DNA from: Euclidia mi
Taxonomy: Eukaryota; Arthropoda; Insecta; Lepidoptera; Erebidae
Length of the DNA: 64,000 nucleotides
NCBI GenBank assembly: GCA_944739405.2
Contig: OX123182.2
Span: forward strand, 103,891,279 to 103,955,278
Direction of reading: 5' to 3'
The notes beneath the pieces are model-generated. The model did no database searches. It saw only the letters and a program-made list of their open reading frames with translations, and was not told where the DNA came from. Shown here piece by piece: positions 57,066-64,000 of the stretch (positions are counted from its first letter, which is position 1; the number at the start of each line of letters is the position of its first letter). Made by a program: the position numbers and the translations under genes.

Positions 57066-58136
57066 TTTAATTTTGTTCTTGGATTCTTTGATTTGATTGC
57101 TTAAATATAAGGATTTGGCTAAAGCACATGTCCTCTTGAAAACTTTTGAATAATTTCTAACATATTGAATAAATTCAGGACTAAAATTGTATTTCTTCAT
57201 ACCATACAGATCATACAACCTAGCTCTACTTTTGTATATACCTACTTTTGCCCAATCACAAAAATTTACTTTAATGCTTCTTGCAAATGTCTTTTGTTTA
57301 AAATTTTTATTGTACTCATCATTAATAGTGTTAAATAAGCATTTATATAATTCATCGGGATCATCAATGGTTAAGTCAATGCTGGCGATCTTGGCAGCAA
57401 CATCATTACTAAAGTGTTCGGCGAGCAGAGGTCATTGGCCTACATGTAATTTCTTGTACTTTAGGGGTTGTATTCATTGGAATTACAAACTTTTGCCCGC
57501 AGTGATCCGATGTCAAGTCAGTAAAAACAGCCTTACTTAAATAAAGACAATTGCAAAAAACATTATCTAAGCATGTAGAAGAATGTGAGGTTATTCTGGT
57601 TGGTTCAGAGGACAAAACATTTGAATTAAATGAACTAAATAAGCTAACTAACCTAGTACAAATTGGTGATTTTTCTAACAAATTGACATTAAAATCGCCA
57701 CATACCATTATAGACTTCCTACTAGAAATTATGTGTTTTAAAACATCCTCTATAATGCTTTCAAACCGAGTGAAGTCGCTTTGTGGTGGTCGATACACAC
57801 ACACTATTATATGTTGTTCAAGCTCAACACAAGAAATCTCAGCAGTGCGCTCGATAGAAAGTTTAGCTATATCCTTACGTTCTTTACATTTCAAACTATT
57901 ACATACATATATTAGAGAGCCACCACGAATAGCCTTCTTTCTTACGAATGCACTTATAACTAAGTAATGTTGATTGTTAAATATTAATTGGTCACCTCGC
58001 AACCAATGTTCCGTAATACATAAGATATCAATCTTATGTTTATTTAAAAATAAATCTATTTCTAATTCTTTGGCAAATAGGCCTTGTATGTTTTGATGAA
58101 CTAAGTTTAAAACACATGAATGCCTATTTGTGTTCT
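57066..58136 (-). pseudogene. LINE3 APE-type endonuclease, copy 1
   Basis: The minus strand is open from 58136: NLVHQNIQGLFAKELEIDLF, KIDILCITEHWLRGD, VCVYRPPQSDF, SIMVCGDFNVNLLEK, SSTCLDNVFCN, DLTSDHCGQKF. These are the ordered motifs of the apurinic-endonuclease-like domain that nicks the target DNA in LINE insertion. A frameshift at about 57409 follows. Then a linker (NDVAAKIASIDLT, YDLYGMKKYNFSPEFIQYVR) runs to the block L junction. The upstream ORF1 is at 58140. It is identical at protein level to the copy at 63073-63666. Confidence 0.9.
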
Positions 58137-58139
58137 CAT

Positions 58140-58574
58140 CTAATAGTTTAAACTAATACATGTGTCAATACTACTATTGTTATAACTATTATCTACCAAA
58201 TTCCTAAGTACTCTAGTAGTACTCCTTTTAGTATATAAATTAAATGCTAATAATTTAGCAAGTTGTCGCCTATGTACATAAGAAAGATACATAGTATCTT
58301 TTGTTAAAAAGAAATTACTAATAAAAATATTAGTGTCAAAAAATAAAATACTGTCACTATGACATGTCCTATTGTATAATAATAAATTTAATTTGCCTAT
58401 CTGCCTGTTTTGGTCATCTGTGAGAGCATATGAATAAGGCAATGCACAAATAATAAAGCTACATCCTATTTTTGTGCTTAGATCTATCATTAAGTCTGTT
58501 AATTCTATGAGACTGTTTTTGGAGACTAATGAGCTGTCACCATATAATATGATGACAGTAGTTTGTGCATTCAA
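58140..58574 (-). pseudogene. LINE3 ORF1, esterase-like (SGNH-type) part
   Basis: Open frame of 144 codons ending four bases before the endonuclease frame. It contains TVIILYGDSS, GCSFIICALPYSYALTDDQN, a KLNLLLYN segment and YLSYVHRRQLAKLLAF. This resembles the GDSL/SGNH-hydrolase-like domain at the C-terminus of CR1-type ORF1 proteins: beta-strand with Gly-Asp, P-S/Y block, N-LL, and a final L-Y-HR-LAKLL helix. The usual Asp-x-x-His near the end is replaced (SYVHRRQ). The N-terminal part is cut off. Function as esterase is not demonstrated by sequence. Confidence 0.6.
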
Positions 58575-58689
58575 GTCGGCATTCTTAATCTTATCAACTA
58601 GGGTACAAGACTGTGCTCCAGGAGAACAAAAGTTCTGTACTGTATTTACCTAGATACCTATTCGGCGGCACTGACATTATAACACGCGA
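58575..58689. other. centre of ladder palindrome
   Basis: Sequence between ORF1 and the second endonuclease copy, with no frame of interest. It contains the breakpoint (acacgcgat|tttaaacttag). Confidence 0.6.
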
Positions 58690-59736
58690 TTTTAAACTTA
58701 GTTCATCAAAACATACAAGGCCTATTTGCCAAAGAATTAGAAATAGATTTATTTTTAAATAAACATAAGATTGATATCTTATGTATTACGGAACATTGGT
58801 TGCGAGGTGACCAATTAATATTTAACAATCAACATTACTTAGTTATAAGTGCATTCGTAAGAAAGAAGGCTATTCGTGGTGGCTCTCTAATATATGTATG
58901 TAATAGTTTGAAATGTAAAGAACGTAAGGATATAGCTAAACTTTCTATCGAGCGCACTGCTGAGATTTCTTGTGTTGAGCTTGAACAACATATAATAGTG
59001 TGTGTGTATCGACCACCACAAAGCGACTTCACTCGGTTTGAAAGCATTATAGAGGATGTTTTAAAACACATAATTTCTAGTAGGAAGTCTATAATGGTAT
59101 GTGGCGATTTTAATGTCAATTTGTTAGAAAAATCACCAATTTGTACTATGTTAGTTAGCTTATTTAGTTCATTTAATTCAAATGTTTTGTCCTCTGAACC
59201 AACCAGAATAACCTCACATTCTTCTACATGCTTAGATAATGTTTTTTGCAATTGTCTTTATTTAAGTAAGGCTGTTTTTACTGACTTGACATCGGATCAC
59301 TGCGGGCAAAAGTTTGTAATTCCAATGAATACAACCCCTAAAGTACAAGAAATTACATGTAGGCCAATGTCCTCTGCTCGCCGAACACTTTAGTAATGAT
59401 GTTGCTGCCAAGATCGCCAGCATTGACTTAACCATTGATGATCCCGATGAATTATATAAATGCTTATTTAACACTATTAATGATGAGTACAATAAAAATT
59501 TTAAACAAAAGACATTTGCAAGAAGCATTAAAGTAAATTTTTGTGATTGGGCAAAAGTAGGTATATACAAAAGTAGAGCTAGGTTGTATGATCTGTATGG
59601 TATGAAGAAATACAATTTTAGTCCTGAATTTATTCAATATGTTAGAAATTATTCAAAAGTTTTCAAGAGGACATGTGCTTTAGCCAAATCCTTATATTTA
59701 AGCAATCAAATCAAAGAATCCAAGAACAAAATTAAA
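58690..59736 (+). pseudogene. LINE3 APE-type endonuclease, copy 2 (inverted)
   Basis: Same motifs as copy 1 (TEHWL, YRPPQ, GDFN, LDN, SDH) on the plus strand. It differs at a few residues: Met instead of Arg after SPICT and Ser for Thr in RPMSSARRTL. It has lost the first few codons at the palindrome breakpoint. The following linker keeps the frame EHFSNDVAAKIASIDLT. Confidence 0.9.
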
Positions 59737-60689
59737 GAAATAAAGAAGAAGAAATATATCTTTATTGCAAGCACGCTGCACAATACTCATTAATTTTATA
59801 TGTACTTATTCTAAAAACAAAAAAAGAAACACACCAAAAACACACTGTGGCGAAGTCAATATACACTGACTCAACTATTTGGCAACTTGTTGCCATCATA
59901 ATGACACTTGGCATGTCTTGTCAACTGTCACAAACGGAGTTGAGTTGAGTAAGGTAGTTGACATTGACATTTATGTGATACGTGTCACCACGTGCCTCGC
60001 CACGTGTATCTACACCAGAGAGTGAACAATTTATAATTATTATGCTTTTGCAAATACAATCATTACAATTAACTTAAACAACAATAACCGCATGAGCATT
60101 ATACACTGCGTGCCGCAATTCGGGCTGACACTCAGCAAACACTGTGATGGACGCCATAGTTCCAATCACAGTACTGATTTTTAGTGCCACCACGTATTAT
60201 GTCAAAAGGCCACTGAAACGTGATGGTCATATTCTTAGAGTCTACGTACCATTATATAAGGCACATGTACAACTATTTATGACTACTTAAGTACAACTTC
60301 AAAACATGTGTTTACAAGTAACAGGGGAATACATAAATATAAGGTATGCCTGTTTATTAAGTTTCTACATTTAATTTACTTATTTGCTCCTAGAGGATGA
60401 TATGACATTATTTTTGTTTAATGTTAATTTTTCAGGAGTTGCTGCAAGTCCCCAACCAGACCTCAAAGCAGAGATACTCATATGCTGTAAGCAATCCAGA
60501 CTTATGTTACTAGGGCTGTATCCTCACAGGTAAGTACCTTGTAACTGTAGTTTTTGTTGAGAGTGTAAATAGCTCTTGAGGTTCCTTTTAAATGAAGCTT
60601 TTATTTTCAGGTCCCTTATCGGAGGAGGCAAATTGTTCCAGCATTTTGTACCTAAATATCTAAAAGAGCCCCGGAAAGCGGTACGGTGT
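59737..60689 (-). pseudogene. block L copy 3: LINE 3' end
   Basis: Same content and orientation as 54568-55520. Here the left neighbour is LINE3 (…NKIKEIKKKK) rather than LINE1, and the right neighbour is the dispersed repeat. This is the context that looks like the original antisense insertion of block L into LINE3. Confidence 0.85.
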
Positions 60690-60870
60690 CGTTCACGCGT
60701 CCCGCCTAAGAGAGAGAGAGACAGACATAAAAAGTGAAAGGCACGCGTCTTTCATCCTTCTTCCTACTATACGAATGAATATTCACATTAAAATTATTTT
60801 ACCACTCAAAGTCGTTGTCACGTAAAACTTTCGCCCGTATACCGACTTTACAGGCAACCAATTTTTTTAT
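60690..60870 (-). repeat. dispersed repeat (as at 1993-2163)
   Basis: gttcacgcgtcccgcctaag through ccgactttacaggcaaccaa, the reverse complement of the 2 kb copy, complete to its left edge. Confidence 0.85.
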
Positions 60871-61433
60871 TACTATATTAGAAAACAATATATTTTATTT
60901 ACTTTATAAGTATATTTGTAAAAAGAATCAAGAAATATATAATTTATTATACATTCCATAATTATTAATCGGTAAAAATCGTTTTGTTTTTTAATCGATA
61001 GTAGAAATATTTTTTCAAACCATTTGCAACACTTTTTTTATCTGTTATGTCATTCGTGTTGCTACTGTGTATCGTAAATATTTTGCTCTAATTTATTGGT
61101 GTTTTCGTACGGTTTTAATGTAATGTAATTGAATATAAATTCAATAATAATGATCAGTACCTTCTACCCATGCTAAGAATATGCAGCGGTGTTTGTGATT
61201 GTGGTTAGCTTTTTTGGACGAGTATACATAGTACGAGGTTCCCTAGTACACAGGTGATTATTCATTATTATTGGCCACTCTTTATGTAGTTTTTGTTCTT
61301 TAAGACGCAAAGATATACTTTTATTTACATCTAGGTATTATATTTATGTTAAAATTCAATTTTGAGGTATATTTAGTTGCGGAATAATGTCCATTTCAAA
61401 TATCTCGTATCTTATTTTCACCAAAAGTTATTT
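60871..61433. other. single-copy AT-rich spacer
   Basis: The only stretch to the right of 43.8 kb that is not repeated in the window. No gene. It separates the dispersed repeat from the LINE3 linker. Confidence 0.6.
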
Positions 61434-61776
61434 AAAAAGAAATTATACAGGTTAATAGAGTAGTCATTTATCTTCAAAACACACATGGTGTTGTGTTTGG
61501 CCGTGCCAGGCCCATAATGTATGGCCAAATGGTACATCTCCTTTAAAAAGCACATCACACTCATTCACGTTGCCCCTAACCAACATTTCTGCTTTGCTTG
61601 GACATGAATCTAGACAGCTGGTTGTGTTCACTGGTATGTTTAAGAAGAAATTGTTAAAAGTCTAAGCAACATCAGTTTTCCTAGTAATAATTTCACCATT
61701 AAATTTTAATTCATAATTGTTATCTACTAATTTAGCTCGCCCAGTCTCATTATTAATAATGTTCAAAGTAGTTTAA
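61434..61776 (-). pseudogene. LINE3 linker region, single-unit copy
   Basis: Reverse complement of 55650-56022 without the 163-base tandem duplication. Same stop after TDVA and same FNNFFLNIP frame. It ends at aaagaaattatacaggttaa. Confidence 0.65.
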
Positions 61777-62729
61777 ACACCGTACCGCTTTCCGGGGCTC
61801 TTTTAGATATTTAGGTACAAAATGCTGGAACAATTTGCCTCCTCCGATAAGGGACCTGAAAATAAAAGCTTCATTTAAAAGGAACCTCAAGAGCTATTTA
61901 CACTCTCAACAAAAACTACAGTTACAAGGTACTTACCTGTGAGGATACAGCCCTAGTAACATAAGTCTGGATTGCTTACAGCATATGAGTATCTCTGCTT
62001 TGAGGTCTGGTTGGGGACTTGCAGCAACTCCTGAAAAATTAACATTAAACAAAAATAATGTCATATCATCCTCTAGGAGCAAATAAGTAAATTAAATGTA
62101 GAAACTTAATAAACAGGCATACCTTATATTTATGTATTCCCCTGTTACTTGTAAACACATGTTTTGAAGTTGTACTTAAGTAGTCATAAATAGTTGTACA
62201 TGTGCCTTATATAATGGTACGTAGACTCTAAGAATATGACCATCACGTTTCAGTGGCCTTTTGACATAATACGTGGTGGCACTAAAAATCAGTACTGTGA
62301 TTGGAACTATGGCGTCCATCACAGTGTTTGCTGAGTGTCAGCCCGAATTGCGGCACGCAGTGTATAATGCTCATGCGGTTATTGTTGTTTAAGTTAATTG
62401 TAATGATTGTATTTGCAAAAGCATAATAATTATAAATTGTTCACTCTCTGGTGTAGATACACGTGGCGAGGCACGTGGTGACACGTATCACATAAATGTC
62501 AATGTCAACTACCTTACTCAACTCAACTCCGTTTGTGACAGTTGACAAGACATGCCAAGTGTCATTATGATGGCAACAAGTTGCCAAATAGTTGAGTCAG
62601 TGTATATTGACTTCGCCACAGTGTGTTTTTGGTGTGTTTCTTTTTTTGTTTTTAGAATAAGTACATATAAAATTAATGAGTATTGTGCAGCGTGCTTGCA
62701 ATAAAGATATATTTCTTCTTCTTTATTTC
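61777..62729 (+). pseudogene. block L copy 4: LINE 3' end
   Basis: Direct repeat of 56113-57065 at an offset of 5,664 bases. Left neighbour is the LINE3 linker. Confidence 0.85.
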
Positions 62730-63800
62730 TTTAATTTTGTTCTTGGATTCTTTGATTTGATTGCTTAAATATAAGGATTTGGCTAAAGCACATGTCCTCT
62801 TGAAAACTTTTGAATAATTTCTAACATATTGAATAAATTCAGGACTAAAATTGTATTTCTTCATACCATACAGATCATACAACCTAGCTCTACTTTTGTA
62901 TATACCTACTTTTGCCCAATCACAAAAATTTACTTTAATGCTTCTTGCAAATGTCTTTTGTTTAAAATTTTTATTGTACTCATCATTAATAGTGTTAAAT
63001 AAGCATTTATATAATTCATCGGGATCATCAATGGTTAAGTCAATGCTGGCGATCTTGGCAGCAACATCATTACTAAAGTGTTCGGCGAGCAGAGGTCATT
63101 GGCCTACATGTAATTTCTTGTACTTTAGGGGTTGTATTCATTGGAATTACAAACTTTTGCCCGCAGTGATCCGATGTCAAGTCAGTAAAAACAGCCTTAC
63201 TTAAATAAAGACAATTGCAAAAAACATTATCTAAGCATGTAGAAGAATGTGAGGTTATTCTGGTTGGTTCAGAGGACAAAACATTTGAATTAAATGAACT
63301 AAATAAGCTAACTAACCTAGTACAAATTGGTGATTTTTCTAACAAATTGACATTAAAATCGCCACATACCATTATAGACTTCCTACTAGAAATTATGTGT
63401 TTTAAAACATCCTCTATAATGCTTTCAAACCGAGTGAAGTCGCTTTGTGGTGGTCGATACACACACACTATTATATGTTGTTCAAGCTCAACACAAGAAA
63501 TCTCAGCAGTGCGCTCGATAGAAAGTTTAGCTATATCCTTACGTTCTTTACATTTCAAACTATTACATACATATATTAGAGAGCCACCACGAATAGCCTT
63601 CTTTCTTACGAATGCACTTATAACTAAGTAATGTTGATTGTTAAATATTAATTGGTCACCTCGCAACCAATGTTCCGTAATACATAAGATATCAATCTTA
63701 TGTTTATTTAAAAATAAATCTATTTCTAATTCTTTGGCAAATAGGCCTTGTATGTTTTGATGAACTAAGTTTAAAACACATGAATGCCTATTTGTGTTCT
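62730..63800 (-). pseudogene. LINE3 APE-type endonuclease, copy 3
   Basis: Direct repeat of copy 1, same frameshift near 63073 and same motifs, Arg after SPICT and Thr in RPMTSARRTL. Confidence 0.9.
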
Positions 63801-63803
63801 CAT

Positions 63804-64000
63804 CTAATAGTTTAAACTAATACATGTGTCAATACTACTATTGTTATAACTATTATCTACCAAATTCCTAAGTACTCTAGTAGTACTCCTTTTAGTATAT
63901 AAATTAAATGCTAATAATTTAGCAAGTTGTCGCCTATGTACATAAGAAAGATACATAGTATCTTTTGTTAAAAAGAAATTACTAATAAAAATATTAGTGT
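63804..64000 (-). pseudogene. LINE3 ORF1 C-terminal end, cut by window edge
   Basis: Same sequence as 58140-58336 (YLSYVHRRQLAKLLAF region). It continues beyond the window. Confidence 0.7.

Larger units (their letters stand above)
56026..58112. repeat. inverted repeat arm, partner 58690-60776
   Basis: Coordinate sum 116802 over about 2.09 kb. It holds the dispersed repeat, block L and the LINE3 endonuclease. The spacer of 577 bases (58113-58689) is LINE3 ORF1 sequence. Confidence 0.95.
58690..60689. repeat. inverted repeat arm, partner 61777-63776
   Basis: Coordinate sum 122466 over about 2.0 kb. This block therefore has inverted partners on both sides. The spacer on the right is 1,087 bases (60690-61776). 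Confidence 0.95.
61777..64000. repeat. long direct repeat of 56113-58336
   Basis: Constant offset of 5,664 for every feature compared, with identical translated endonuclease. It runs off the window end, so its length is at least 2,224 bases. Confidence 0.95.

Noticed and set aside
57551..57967. 138-codon frame opposite the LINE3 endonuclease
   Set aside because: Antisense shadow of the endonuclease coding strand.

Overview
This is eukaryotic, AT-rich, non-coding DNA crowded with mobile elements. I recognise no intact host protein gene, tRNA gene, rRNA gene or CRISPR array. The repeat types (tRNA-headed SINEs, CR1/Jockey-like and RTE-like LINE remnants, a Helitron-like element ending in CTAG, TA-flanked terminal inverted repeats) fit an insect, most likely a moth or butterfly. 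That taxonomic call is inference from repeat style, not from a host gene.

Region 1-43.5 kb is sparsely populated. It holds an RTE-like reverse transcriptase pseudogene on the minus strand (3.66-5.48 kb, one internal stop). A 1.6 kb Helitron-like element lies at 11.86-13.49 kb. A second LINE, here called LINE-B (18.5-20.76 kb), is split by a 737 bp solo LTR. An older RT remnant lies at 25.65-26.11 kb. A GC-rich retro-inserted element (27.27-27.96 kb) abuts a 37 bp-TIR MITE (27.98-28.49 kb). A second solo LTR of the same family is at 30.3-31.0 kb. A Ty3/gypsy integrase remnant is at 38.4-38.9 kb. Scattered copies of two SINE families (SINE-A and SINE-B) and several LINE 3' tails fill in. Long stretches show no recognisable feature.

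Region 43.6-64 kb is quite different: nearly every base belongs to a LINE or SINE fragment present two to four times as long, nearly identical inverted or direct copies. LINE2 and LINE1, with a SINE-A copy inside LINE1, form an inverted repeat (44.9-48.28 / 48.93-52.30 kb) cut by a 200-N assembly gap. The core of that repeat recurs, inverted, at 52.5-54.57 kb. From 54.57 kb to the window end, LINE3 (esterase-like ORF1 and APE-type endonuclease) alternates with a 5'-truncated LINE 3' end (block L) in a forward-reverse ladder. This ladder has three inverted repeats with different spacers and one long direct repeat at an offset of 5,664 bp.

Nothing here works together as a host pathway. The window records nested insertion (SINE into LINE1, solo LTR into LINE-B, tails into a Helitron) followed, at the right end, by repeated strand-switching duplication. 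That ladder is the most unusual feature. It is either a real palindromic expansion, as in a heterochromatic or sex-chromosome region, or an assembly artefact around the gap. Sequence alone cannot decide, but differing spacers and a few base differences between arms argue against a simple read-through artefact.
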